A stretch of 64,000 bases of DNA from Candidatus Omnitrophota bacterium (GTDB taxonomy: Bacteria; Omnitrophota; Koll11; 1-14-0-20-64-10). Below the pieces are notes generated by a model, which ran no database searches, had not been told where the DNA came from, and worked only from the letters and a program-made list of their open reading frames with translations. The stretch's first letter is position 1. Each line of letters begins with the position of its first letter. Location of the stretch: positions 1-64,000 of the forward strand of contig JAMWCF010000002.1 in the NCBI GenBank assembly GCA_023818695.1. The letters are read 5' to 3'. A program made the position numbers and the translations under genes. Positions 54,001 through 63,500 of the stretch are shown in pieces.

Positions 54001-57000
54001 GGATGAAAAGGAGCGCCAGCGGATCCGGCGTCAGATTGCCGCCTTGACGCAGGGGCGGGAGTTGAGCTCCCGGGTATGGAACTCCTTCGGTGGGACTTAC
54101 GAGGATTCGGGGATCCTGGCCCGGCTCTTCGAGCTGGCCGGGGAGGCCAACCGGCCCGCGGTTCTGGCGGCTATGGAGCTTCTCTACACCTCGCTGGCCC
54201 TGGAACGGACCGCCGATTTCCTGGTCCTGCCCGCAGAGGATGTGGATGAGCGCCTCCTTTATCGAGCCGCCGCCGGCTTCTTCGCGGAAACGATCGACGA
54301 CCATTTCTATGAATACAACCCCTGGGCTCTTGATCCAAAGAGGGCATCTACCTTTGTCGGCCTCTATGACGACCTCGGTGTCCTGAAGCCGGAGCACCGG
54401 GAGGAGGTCTACGGCCTCTCCTGGAGCCATCACCGAGTCCTTTACCAGTATTTTCGGTACCTGTTCCTGAACAAGACCGGCTTCAAGGACCTTTCCACCG
54501 CCGATCAGGATCTTCTGCTGGGGCGGGTCCAGATCGGGGATTCCGCCGAGCAGGACCAGCTGACCGTCCAGGCAGTCGGCGCCAGCGCGCCCGGCCGTTA
54601 TGAACGGTTGTGGCGGGCCTACGGCCAGTTCCGGGAGCTGGCCTTTGTGCGCAACGACGGTTTCGCGATCCCCGTGGCCTTCGAGAACCTGGATGCCGAC
54701 GATCCGGAGATCCTCAATGCTTCCCGCAAGGTGAACCATGCCTTCTTGAGCGGTGTGGGGCGGACCCATTATTCCAGGGCCTTAATGGAGGCGGGCCATC
54801 TTGGCGAGAACATCTTCATCACCCGCGATGGGGTGGTGGCCACCCCCGCGGGAGCCAGAGGGGCGGTTCTGCAGATCAGCGACGCCCATTTCTGGCTGAC
54901 GCCGGGCCGGTACCGGCATGCCCTGATCCGTTACAAAGGAATGAGTCCAACGGAGGCCGATCAGCAGATCGCAGCGGATATGAAAGCAGGCCGGATCACC
55001 CCGAAAGGGATCCGGGTGGCTGCCCGGTTCGCCAGGCCGGTCACCGTCGGATCGGTCGTGGCTCTCCATCACCATTACCAGGAGCTGGAGCTGGCCAAGG
55101 TCGGTTATCCGGCCACCGACAAATCGCCGGTTCTCTTCGAGTACACTTATGACAAGTCTCTTTATCCATCCGCTTACAATCCTCCGGACCAGACCGGGGT
55201 CAACCTGCCGCCGGAGGTCGACTGGCACGCACAGGACACGCAGCAACTTCCGATGGCCACGGCGAAGCAGCGGATCAGGGATCTGGTCCGGCCGTTCGCC
55301 GAGGAGCACGGCATCATCGTGGCCAAGGGGTCCGCAGAGTCCGGCGCCAGGAACTTCAAGCGGTTCGACATCCTCGTCAACGGCCAGGTGGATGAGCAGG
55401 TTCTGCAGGAAGCGGTTGATTTCATCTATGAGGTTTCCAAGGGACAGAACGTCACGATCCAGCGGGCGATCATCGTCACGCCGTTGTCCTGGATGGACCC
55501 CACCGCCATCGAGCAGTTCGTGGAGCGGCAGATCAGGGACTGGTCGGTGCCGGTCAACCTGGAGCGGCATCCGAAGAGCTGGGTCTATGGCACCCTGCGC
55601 GTGATTCTGTCCGCCGGCATGCCGAAGGATCTAGCGAAACTGGATGATCCGGCCAACTGGCAGGCCTCCCACTGGATCAGTTTGAACAGCTTGCAGGTGG
55701 CCACTAACGTCGGCCGTCAGGGGACTTTGGAGATGCTTCAGCCGGAGATGGTCCGGCCGGAGTTCCGGCAGACCTTTATCCAGGAGCTTGAAAAAGCCGG
55801 CCGGCAGGTGATGGCCGCCACCGCTAGGTACGCCAAGCATTACTGGGACACGGTCTATGTACCGGCTTACACCCAGAAATACGGCCACCCGCCTCAGGAG
55901 TTCGACGCCGTCGGGGTGCCGTACTGGTGGCCGAGATACTTGATGCTGGATTTCTTGCCGGAACCGATTTGGGCCAAAAACGGCCAGCCGGTGCAGGGGG
56001 CAAGGGTGATGGATGTCATCCCCGGCGATCCGAAGAAGGGGACGCCAAGCCGGTTCACGCTAGCCGATTCCACCGGCGAGATTTTTGAAGGGCAGATCTT
56101 GGGATTCAAATTCTGGCTGCTGGAGCCGAACGTCGGGATCGGTTTGTGGCCGAACTACTGGCGCCGGGAAGAGGTGCATGAAAGGGGCCGGGCGAAAGCG
56201 CTGGGGCAGCCGATGGATTGGTCCCGCGTGGGGGTCAGCGATCGGATCGTTTTGAACAATTACCTGGCCGCGGGCGAAGCGTTCCTGCGTGCCAAATTCG
56301 GAGATGATCATTTCGGGCCGGGCGGGCCGCAGCGGGGAGGGCCGGACCCGTTCGTGCCGCCGTCCGTCACCTCGCCGACAGCGAGCCAGCCGCTGATGGC
56401 AACCTCCACCCCCATGCAGCACGGCGTCGAAACCGTTCAGCAGGCCGGCGCGGCGACCATCGGGTCGGCCCAGATGAGCCGCATTTTCGTGGAGGCGGCC
56501 CTTCGTGCCATGGCGGCCCCTATGGAGTCGCTCCGCCTGGAAACCCCGGAGGTTTTGCTGGACCGCATCAACCAATGGCTGGCCGATCCGGCTCGCGTTC
56601 AGGAATTCCCGCAGGGGGTAGGGGTTTCCGTGACCCACGAACAAGTCGACCAAGCGTTGAGCGACTCGGTCTACAGGGGGCGGGTTGCCGAGCTGACGCT
56701 GGACCGGATTCTCTCCGAATCTGTGGCGCCCCAGGTGGATATCCTGCCGGAACCGCTATCCGCCGCCGCGACAGCACAGCTGATGCCTCACCTGTTGACC
56801 TTCGGTGTTGTCACCGGCAAGCGGGCCGTGATGAACCATCACATTTATCCCTGGGCGGCAGGCCGCGGTAACGCCCCTGTCAATGTCGTGGGCGTCCATG
56901 AGGAATGGTTGACCCCCGATGGCAGGGTTTCCCGGGCGGTTGTCTGGAAGGAAGAGGCGGGCCGGTTTGTCGAGGTCTCATTCCAGGAACCGGTGGCGCT

Positions 57001-60000
57001 GACCCATGCTTTTGTGGTGGAGCTTCTCCCGGACGATGAGCCAGGCCGGCATCAGCAATTGAACGACCGACTTGAAAAAGCCGGCGTCCAGCTGATCAAC
57101 CCGGCGCTGCGATCCGGCCTGCGTCTGGATGACAAGGGATGGATCGCCGAGAACCTGCCGGCTGACATGACCGAAACGCTGGTCCGGGTGATGCCGGCCG
57201 GGATGGATTCCTCCTATCGTTATTCATTCGCACGGGAGGTGTTGGCACAGAGTCCGCGGGGCGTGATTGTCAAACCGACGCCTGGCACCGAAGGCCATGG
57301 GGTGAGGTGGTTTCAGGATGCCTCCGGTGTGCTGGATTACCTCAATTCGTTCAAGGGAAAGAGCGGCGTCCTGATCAGTCCGTTCCGCGGGAATGTGACC
57401 TATCAGGGCAGGCCGGTTGTCCTGCGGTTCAACGTGATCAACGGGCGTGTGACCACCGCGACCGCCGTGGTTGGCGAGGCGGGAGGCAAAATCGCTTCGC
57501 TCGGGCAGGGAGGGACGGTGGAGCCGCTGCAGGAGGTCCTGGCCGACCTGCGGGATGAGACCGGTCAGCCGGTCTCGATCACCGCCGGGGTTTGGGAGGC
57601 GCTGCGGTTAAGGGCCCAGGAAGCGGCCCGTCGAGCCGACATCGGCATCGTGGGAGTGGATATGGTGCTTGAATCCAGCCCACAGGCCGGAGTCCAGGGG
57701 ATCATCGTGGAGATGAACGCCCGGCCCGGCATCCTGGTCTTCGGGGAGCGGGTGACCTTTCCGGAGGATGGCCCCATCGAGAGCCAGCCGGCGCCGGTGA
57801 CTGACTCCCATTTCTGGTCCTCTTTAACCGTGCCGGGGCGTCCTTGGTCTCCCGCGGCCGAATCCCTGCGCCGGGTGCTGGTCATCTGCGATGACCCGGT
57901 CGTGCGCGGACACATCCTGACCGTGATGGCGCGGCGGCATCCCTGGGTCCATGTCGAGGCGGTCAGTAACCTGACCCAGGCCATCGCTTACTTAGAAGGG
58001 GTCAACAACGGCGAGCAGCCGATTCCCGATCTTATTCTGGACCAGTCCTCCGAAAGCGGCCGGCTGGTCGGCCCCAGTTCGGAACTCTGGCTTGAGTTCC
58101 TGCGTCACCAGAGCAGGATGAATATCCCTTACGCCGTAGGCGGGCCGGTCGGCGAATACGACCTGGACAGCAGCGTCTCCATGATGCGGGGAATGACGGA
58201 GACCTTCACCCTCTCCCAGTGGCAGCAGATTCTGGCCGACCCGGTCAAGAGTGGGTTTCGGTCGGCCCTCTCTCGGTTCGTCCCGGTTGAAAGATTGAAC
58301 GTCGAAATCGAGCGTGTTCGGCGGTTGGTGGATGAAGCCGCCGCCCGGAACGTTTCCCTGGGGGGCAACGCCGCGGAGCCGCTGTTCAAGGCGGATGCCC
58401 GGGTGGCCCTCTCCTTTTCGCCGGGCCGGGTCCGGTTCTTCATGGGCCACTCCGATATTCGGGGGATCGGCGGGCAGACGATCAACGCCGCCACAAACTA
58501 CGGGATGTGGGCCTTGACGCAGGTGATCGAGGACCCACAGGGTCGCGTCGTGGCCGACAACCTGGATCCGCAGTATGGTTTCTATGAATTCAACTTGAAC
58601 GGCCCCGATTCCCTGCCGCCGGCCGGCATCTCTTCGGTTCGTCCGGATTGGCTGGCTTGGGCCGAGGCCCACGCGGATGCCGACAAGTGGCATGGGTTGC
58701 CCAGAGCGGTGATCGCCCTGATCCGGACCGATATGCTGGACCCGCAAGGGCAGCGGCGGATCTACTTCCAAGGCAAAGGGATCCGGTTCTTCTTGGGTGA
58801 GAGCGACCTTCCGGTCGGCAAGGGGCTCTCCTCCTCCTCGGCCCTTCCGGCGGTCTTTTACCGGGGTATCCAGCAGTTCCTGCCCCCCTTCCTGCGCCTG
58901 CGCGGGAAGGGGCTCAATGACCTCGATTACGCCGCTTACGTCGTGGGCGACCGGGCCGGCACCGCCGACATGACCGCCATCAATATGGGGCGGGTCGGCG
59001 AGGTCTCGGTGCTGAAATCTTTCCCTGAAGAGCAGGGCGAAACGGTCAAACTGCCTTCCGATTTCCGGTTTTTTGTGGTCGATTCCGGCGTGAAGCGGAT
59101 CGACGCCCCTGACCAACCGACGCAGGTGAAAAACTTCGCCGCTTTCATCAAATCGATGACCGGCATGGGGCCTTCTTTGGCGGCTGTTTGGCTGCGGCGC
59201 CAGGCACGCGTCGACACAGCGCTGGCGGATCTTGAATCGATTTTAATGCATGAGCCGGCGGGGCATCCGTTCGGGCTGTTGCGGGAGTTGACAGAGGCGG
59301 GCGTGATCACGAAGCCGCAGTACGCGGATATGGTCGGTGGGACCACACCGCAGGCGCGAGGGGAATTCGTCAGGGGCCTTTTGGAGCTGATCCCGAACGA
59401 TCAGACGCTGGGACAGCTCCGGCAGGCCATTGAGCAGACTCCCAATAGCAACGACCTTCTCCAGGCTTTCGACGGGCTCTTAGCTGGCTTCACCCCGCTG
59501 GGGGCCCACCAGATTCCGGTCGACGCCCCGGATAAGGATCAGCAGCTTCATGCGCTTCGTCTGAATTCGGTCATTCCTCTGCGGCAGCTGGCCGCCTACG
59601 GGATTTTCGAGATCGGGCGCGGGTTGGATTATGTGGAATCGGCTAAGGCGGGGGACACCCGCAGACTGATTAAGCTGATGCGCAAGGCGCATGACGGGGA
59701 TAGGGCGGTTTGGACGCTGGGGCCCGGCGACACCCTGGTGCCGACCGCGTGGGGCCAGACCAACCCGCCGGAGGCCTTCTTCCGGTCCTTGCCGGAAATT
59801 GATGCGATGATCGACGAGTTTCAGACGGCGATGGACGGGCAGTTCGGCGAAAACGCCGCCGCTGGCCGGATCATGGCGGCCGGTCTGGGCGGCGCTGTAG
59901 CCGTCGGTGTTGTGGCCGAGGCGTATGAGGCGGCCAAGCAATGGTTCGCCGCGTACAACGGCGGCCGCGAAGTGATCGATGTGGAGCCCAGCGGCGGCGC

Positions 60001-60532
60001 TACCGGCATCGGCGTCCGGACCGATCTGAAAACCGCTCCCTCAGCCGGGTTGGAAGGGCAGCCGGTTGCCGTTGCCGACTGGGTTGTCGCCAAAGGTTCT
60101 TTGCCATCGGCGAAGACGGAAGTTCCCTCTATTGGAGTGATTGCCGGGACCGCCGATCCTCGTGGGTTGGCCTACGGAGTGGCCCTGACTCGGGCCGTTA
60201 CTCCGGACGGCCAGCCGGTTCCGGTCGTCTTTGTCGTCGCCACCGACGGACAGAAAGCCAAACTGCAGGAGATGGGAATCACCTCCGGCTCGATCTTTCA
60301 AGCGGGGCCGGAAGGGGAATACCCGACCGTCGAGGCCGCTTCCCGGGCTGCTTCCCAGTGGCTTTCCACCGCCTACGGGGTCGGGCAGGTGGTGGAACTG
60401 GGGGTGACGCGGCGGATTGTGATGACCCTCCAACAGATTCTGGAGAACCTTTTTGGCATCAAGCTGGTATCGGAAGCGTTGGCTGTCTGGGAACAGTTCG
60501 TCGACCAGGCCACATTGGCCCTCCAGGCGTAA
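48050..60532 (+). CDS. Giant exported multidomain protein: ATP-grasp, pseudo-receiver and GHMP (galactokinase-like) kinase
   Basis: A protein of about 4160 residues. The ATG at 48050 is chosen over a TTG at 48041, which would place the start inside the predicted promoter region. A hydrophobic export segment (about 15-35) is followed by the block G-Q-T-L-R-V-Q-Q-P-E and S-A-G-L-E-E (Ala67), shared with the third giant protein. Residues ~80-2900 are mostly helical and unrecognised, with S-A-G-L-E-E again at Ala1852. An ATP-grasp domain (~3000-3235) has V-K-P-T-P-G-T-E-G-H-G and E-M-N-A-R-P-G. A receiver-like fold without the phospho-acceptor lies at ~3265-3370. A galactokinase-like GHMP domain (~3450-3960) has S-P-G-R-V and P-V-G-K-G-L-S-S-S-S. 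The last ~165 residues repeat the end of the previous giant protein. It is 13 bases upstream of the next gene. Confidence 0.85.
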   Translation: MMERTSRHHFINRISAWLLIQALILSPASVPVFGTDDRALSGQTLRVQQPEGEAVRSQIGSRLAASAGLEENLVVQPYRGFTTRVRRVTDKGLQVAKREVGELIGTTSIDLASGTVANAQLAAGTGAADQNGLNAVRVVEWTQSGLQWLLAHQDLPAVTRLLQRLQDKDKTFPVELRANHANTLDFTDQEAAIRLDTTIGSELQEPQYSGGRTLLYAVGLFHELAQAAGFTPREAAHLVLNIYTGMTTAERQQLQAVLRTPVIDHGDTWALFLEDATRLPAPELAEYAGVDSLTLEERLDGEPDAQQQGRMLAVRNHRDRWVSWMMGQTMVDLPYDRLAFRRAMEIQNVEEKRQASYQVIRNFDRDVEADNARRVGAIVREQWLPEEFPYPVLLAGRESRAFGNQAFLFANSGYALKTTDVAEAAQALMEIAKAHALERELQQVIETAPPWAQGELTKSVRQIKELLAHLGPGTGRIRQLIFGPGTVVAMTQFSGALQQLRENLEIFYNQARVALRQSQQRTVKTSQEGIGRRLQREDVSAGFARAQQELSRFAGESGLVALAINRLEEAMLKAETYAAAYSVLMQRPSRTGSEKFKGNELEEKPEQEEALRKLVRLGGQNTYMSPSYEWVAEATDIIEAAPLFIYERTIEMDGKHVTVFEVDQEGLEQTIRQMADYWAQNIEKTIDSEHLALAREVVVLSNGALADAARLLIQTGLPAEAAYRQVLAESAPQQQGLLGQVARVAAWLAAEYNKRAEKIEARVEEAWSRQNFIGRMEALRLEVIGDPSKGNYPDRARQAVGRADRASTSLQKETERLLPNALMRQRPLPAFHLLTTEAPGLVEGFIQTVLEEEMALRNVVRANDFENEVKERERRYARLIQEIGWRVIQEFGYEPIVAQYEAQGMTRPQAISQVVGDHLPIQQEVARLAVLIELAETDAQAQGTTFTFNAAQPNIPWVANLLSNAATLTGFQAQARQQVWQRNQLDSDFVKRVAQLTQQLQSETQAIAQAIQESEIYRREFEATVEWLARREALDRLDQEKPALQIQNRFRHWYRAHTALGRTTARRETVAAHNLHAAMSDPRHAYSSGTTLDTKDGKFRPTGGRKRYHLIYAPSRVNLGKGERASVEIWPQWVGVADPLAAAHAKRFYELMNFNPQIRTVKEAENLKVSENQWTAMIRAVRNVQAYFVTRLGYGDIEDLAFQFNQRGGLPVAAVKEPESYSAGPTTGYCIPKDLLFKLFVATLQDSRKLAQIGVPAHLHPVVQRMIVRIAARQGDFETTGEWEQWAVEELLSAQALQAIFKPAEASQLQKIFSSYVEVTGGAVIFHITKLSQILQTTGMPSPLLAHGSNLHAALWSNWADRSLTLPAEEVNRSVVFSMTRDIPESAAEARRLNPEAGVVPEQQLRVHFFGTYKGDEDEAPPPDVRYSWTMRAFMIMSGYGREVALSLNAEGQLLARLSWEGFRPDSDDPEDVKVTRYLAREFVGQDQFAPEHDEIIKRLKAAFPPHTTVGDITVTVVPGVSSEDLLGFSAETATLLGNEATQAQELLQSRGISVEQMRANAVLRRQFPEEWIPLNDLSGPEQDLIKKAIGGQIHPLVLRLRGPGDDFKRDLQGQDVVVFSVTHPEIMQMDPAHLRDLMLTGRPQSALCTLDFVAQGRHRVWFDRDIMLWYAAGRGVDSEGRPIADWRQRDAKGRKSVYRAFGWGAQEFRPLLGTDLRDEVIRQERRATDLFEVLRRVANARTADLPKAIERFKAAYRESFPPDKIAIEADLARQYEQQLLMNKRFKSRDRIIRQAFEDIATGMPAEQFGVVHWLSTGGLFLLNGAPQAQQEEVLGVIRTAQKRMQGVNNSAGLEESELVALLIKPQLTAAAIQLTERKGEMFSVKASETVVEKAVARRKGLALQAARQAAVRSREQGFHSVESLTAIGQVDGALQAGRQNVLSIIGDLESGVPVDSSSVHRRVGVVMGHTVQVLRRLAEDLVQDEKERQRIRRQIAALTQGRELSSRVWNSFGGTYEDSGILARLFELAGEANRPAVLAAMELLYTSLALERTADFLVLPAEDVDERLLYRAAAGFFAETIDDHFYEYNPWALDPKRASTFVGLYDDLGVLKPEHREEVYGLSWSHHRVLYQYFRYLFLNKTGFKDLSTADQDLLLGRVQIGDSAEQDQLTVQAVGASAPGRYERLWRAYGQFRELAFVRNDGFAIPVAFENLDADDPEILNASRKVNHAFLSGVGRTHYSRALMEAGHLGENIFITRDGVVATPAGARGAVLQISDAHFWLTPGRYRHALIRYKGMSPTEADQQIAADMKAGRITPKGIRVAARFARPVTVGSVVALHHHYQELELAKVGYPATDKSPVLFEYTYDKSLYPSAYNPPDQTGVNLPPEVDWHAQDTQQLPMATAKQRIRDLVRPFAEEHGIIVAKGSAESGARNFKRFDILVNGQVDEQVLQEAVDFIYEVSKGQNVTIQRAIIVTPLSWMDPTAIEQFVERQIRDWSVPVNLERHPKSWVYGTLRVILSAGMPKDLAKLDDPANWQASHWISLNSLQVATNVGRQGTLEMLQPEMVRPEFRQTFIQELEKAGRQVMAATARYAKHYWDTVYVPAYTQKYGHPPQEFDAVGVPYWWPRYLMLDFLPEPIWAKNGQPVQGARVMDVIPGDPKKGTPSRFTLADSTGEIFEGQILGFKFWLLEPNVGIGLWPNYWRREEVHERGRAKALGQPMDWSRVGVSDRIVLNNYLAAGEAFLRAKFGDDHFGPGGPQRGGPDPFVPPSVTSPTASQPLMATSTPMQHGVETVQQAGAATIGSAQMSRIFVEAALRAMAAPMESLRLETPEVLLDRINQWLADPARVQEFPQGVGVSVTHEQVDQALSDSVYRGRVAELTLDRILSESVAPQVDILPEPLSAAATAQLMPHLLTFGVVTGKRAVMNHHIYPWAAGRGNAPVNVVGVHEEWLTPDGRVSRAVVWKEEAGRFVEVSFQEPVALTHAFVVELLPDDEPGRHQQLNDRLEKAGVQLINPALRSGLRLDDKGWIAENLPADMTETLVRVMPAGMDSSYRYSFAREVLAQSPRGVIVKPTPGTEGHGVRWFQDASGVLDYLNSFKGKSGVLISPFRGNVTYQGRPVVLRFNVINGRVTTATAVVGEAGGKIASLGQGGTVEPLQEVLADLRDETGQPVSITAGVWEALRLRAQEAARRADIGIVGVDMVLESSPQAGVQGIIVEMNARPGILVFGERVTFPEDGPIESQPAPVTDSHFWSSLTVPGRPWSPAAESLRRVLVICDDPVVRGHILTVMARRHPWVHVEAVSNLTQAIAYLEGVNNGEQPIPDLILDQSSESGRLVGPSSELWLEFLRHQSRMNIPYAVGGPVGEYDLDSSVSMMRGMTETFTLSQWQQILADPVKSGFRSALSRFVPVERLNVEIERVRRLVDEAAARNVSLGGNAAEPLFKADARVALSFSPGRVRFFMGHSDIRGIGGQTINAATNYGMWALTQVIEDPQGRVVADNLDPQYGFYEFNLNGPDSLPPAGISSVRPDWLAWAEAHADADKWHGLPRAVIALIRTDMLDPQGQRRIYFQGKGIRFFLGESDLPVGKGLSSSSALPAVFYRGIQQFLPPFLRLRGKGLNDLDYAAYVVGDRAGTADMTAINMGRVGEVSVLKSFPEEQGETVKLPSDFRFFVVDSGVKRIDAPDQPTQVKNFAAFIKSMTGMGPSLAAVWLRRQARVDTALADLESILMHEPAGHPFGLLRELTEAGVITKPQYADMVGGTTPQARGEFVRGLLELIPNDQTLGQLRQAIEQTPNSNDLLQAFDGLLAGFTPLGAHQIPVDAPDKDQQLHALRLNSVIPLRQLAAYGIFEIGRGLDYVESAKAGDTRRLIKLMRKAHDGDRAVWTLGPGDTLVPTAWGQTNPPEAFFRSLPEIDAMIDEFQTAMDGQFGENAAAGRIMAAGLGGAVAVGVVAEAYEAAKQWFAAYNGGREVIDVEPSGGATGIGVRTDLKTAPSAGLEGQPVAVADWVVAKGSLPSAKTEVPSIGVIAGTADPRGLAYGVALTRAVTPDGQPVPVVFVVATDGQKAKLQEMGITSGSIFQAGPEGEYPTVEAASRAASQWLSTAYGVGQVVELGVTRRIVMTLQQILENLFGIKLVSEALAVWEQFVDQATLALQA

Positions 60533-60545
60533 TGGGACGGAACGC

Positions 60546-63500
60546 ATGACAGAAAAAAAATCCATCAACCAGGCGGTGAAACTGATCGCGTGGGTGTTAA
60601 TGCACGCCCTTGTTGTGACCCAGGCGTGCCCTGCATCCGTCTGGTCCGCTCCTGCCCATTCGGCTGATGGGCAGACCCTGCGGGTTCAGCAACCGGAAAG
60701 CGATGTGAGCCGCGCGCAGATCGCCGGCCGGCTCGCCGCCAGCGCCGGCCTGGAGGAGTTGACCCCCGCCAAGCTGATCGACGGCTGGAGCGGGTTCTCC
60801 CAGCCGGACCGCAAGCGTCTCGGGGACCAGCTTCGCCGCCTCGCCGACAAACCGACCCTCGCCCGCCTGGTGGAGTACGCCCAGAATTCGATCAATCCCC
60901 CGTACACCCTTTATGAGCTGTTGGCCAAGGTTCTCGGCCAGCCGATACCGGTGGTCCAGGCGATGGTCGAGGGGCTCAACCCTTCGGCCTACCGGCCGCC
61001 GCAGACGATTTCGATCGGGGAATCCCACCCTATCCTGTGGAACGCCGACGAGGTCCGGCAGCATCTGGAGAACACCGTCATTGTCATCGCTGCAGGCGGC
61101 GGCGGCGCCCGCTTTAAGCGAAGTTTGTGGACCAAGCTGCGGGAACAGCTGGAGCGCAACCACCGTTTGGAGAAGCCGACCGTCATGGTGGGACCCTCCG
61201 GGACGAGCCCGGTGGTGCATACTTTGGAGGAGATTTCGGAGCTGGCCCGGTTGGTCGGCGCCAAGAACGTCCGGGTGGTTGTCGTCGCCTCCCCCGACAG
61301 CATGGAGGCGGTCCAGGGGGATATCAAGAAGAACAGCCGCTTCGTCGATCCTAAACGGGTCAAGGTGCGGGTGACCGAACAGAAGACCCACCCCAGCTTT
61401 CACACGACTTCAGGGAAGATCCTGACCACCACGGACGAGCAGGGCAGGCCTGTCCTTTTGAGGAACCCCAACGGCACCTACGGCGCCTTTTCAGCCGGTT
61501 ATGAGCTGGCAAAGAAGGAAGGGTTCGCGGCGGGAAAATCTTGGCTCGTCCTTTACGGGGATGATCCGGTTCTCAACTCCGGCGATTTCATCGCCCGGGT
61601 CCTGACCATCGGAAAGGATCTGGATGTCGCCCCGATCGTCACCAGGAAGATCTCCCGGACGAACCCGGTGGGCGGGACCCTGGTTGACGTGGAGCTGTCT
61701 CCGGGGCTGGTCCTTCCTTTGATCATCGAGAAGGCGGAGAGGGAGCCGAACGCCGCCGCCGGGATTCCCGGCTTGCCGGCCTTCAACCAGGTGGAGGATG
61801 CGGCGGCCCAGACCGGCAACGACCCGTTCGGGTTCAACACCGGCGTCATGAAGCTGTCGGCTCGCGCGGCGGAGGTAGCCGGCGGCCTGATCCTGCCGAT
61901 CCGCCACGCCGACCGGGAGAGGGACGACTTGCCCGGAAACATGCGCCGGAACATGGAGCTTTTCGCCACCCATATTCCCACCTATGTCATCGGCACGCAT
62001 CCCGAGATGACCTACCGGCCACTGCAGGTGGAACTGGAGCAGTACGGAGCGACGAAAGATTACGGAAAGGTGGTGGAGGCGAACCTCTCCCGGGATGCCC
62101 GGAGCCGCCAGCGGTTGAACCAACTGCTGCAGGCGGCGCCCGCCGTGCAGGTGCAGATCGGGGAGAATGTTTACCTGGATATCCGCCCCAGCTTCCAGGG
62201 TTTTAAAGGAAAGGGAACTTTGGAGCTGAAGGGTCCGATGGGGGTTGTCCTCTCCCGCGACGGCCTGACCGCCGTCCGGATCATCGAGCGGCATGCCGAG
62301 GGAAACAATCATCCCCTCTATGCCGACCCGGGGCAGGGTCAGCAGATCATCGCGGCCACAAACGGGATCATCGACCTGACAGGCGATCAGGTTGTGGACG
62401 GCTCGCAGATTTTTGCCGGTCAGGAAGAGCCGGTTCAGATCTTAAAGAGCTACTTCCCGGACCAGCTCCAGGGGCCGGGCGAAAAGCCGTTCTGGATGCA
62501 GGGGTTGACCCCGGTGGACACCCTGGCGCAGATCATCCCGGCGGCGCAGCTCGACAGCAATTCTGAAATCTGGATCCTGGGCGGTGGGGACGGCCGGGTC
62601 GGGATTGCCGCCGCGGTCCTGGCCAAGGTGAAAAAGGCGGTTTTTGTGGAAGTCGACGATGGTGCGCTTGCGGCAATCCACGCGGCAGCAGACCATTTTG
62701 TCGGCTTGGGACTGGTCAACCGATCCCAGATCGGGATTATGCAGGCCAATATATTTTCTCCCGATTTTCAGGTCGGCCCTGACGCCACCCACATCTACCA
62801 CACTGTCGGGGGTGCCTATAACCCGGAGGGGCACGGGGCCGAACAGGTCATTCCCAAAAATGTTTTCCCCCAGGTGATCGAAAAGATCAAACAGGCCCCC
62901 GTTGGAACGAGAGTCATCTTTTATCTCGGCGCGGAGGGGGAGGTTCCTCATTATTATGAACAGGCGGTCATATCTTCCGGTTTGAACCCCTGGTTTGTTT
63001 CCGGGTTGGACCAGAACATCGTCCAGATCTACCGGGTCCCGTCCGCCGGGCTGGAGCAGATGCCGCCCTCTCCCATCACCGGTTGGATCGCGGCAGATCT
63101 GGGCAACGGCTGGCGCCGCCTGCTGTACCAGCTCCAGAACGGGGACGCCTGGTTCGGGGGTTTGGTCCGAAACGACGTGCCGGACTCCCAGATCGATGAC
63201 ACCGCTTATATTTCACCCAGCAGCACCGTGGAAGGGAAAGCATCCCGCCTGGAGGCGGGAGCCGTTGTCAAGGACGGCAGCGCGGTCGTCGATTCGGTCA
63301 TCCAGCGTAACGCCCATCTGATTGCTTCAATCGCGGAGTCGGCGCGCATCCGTCCCATGGCGGCGCTGAAAGGGGCCGTTGTTCGTCCGGCCTACGAGGA
63401 GGATGATTGGTCCTACAGCGGGGCGACCTCTTCCGATCCCCGGTTGTCGGTGAAGCACCATGAGGTCACTTACGAGGGTTATATCTACCGGGTGGAGGTG

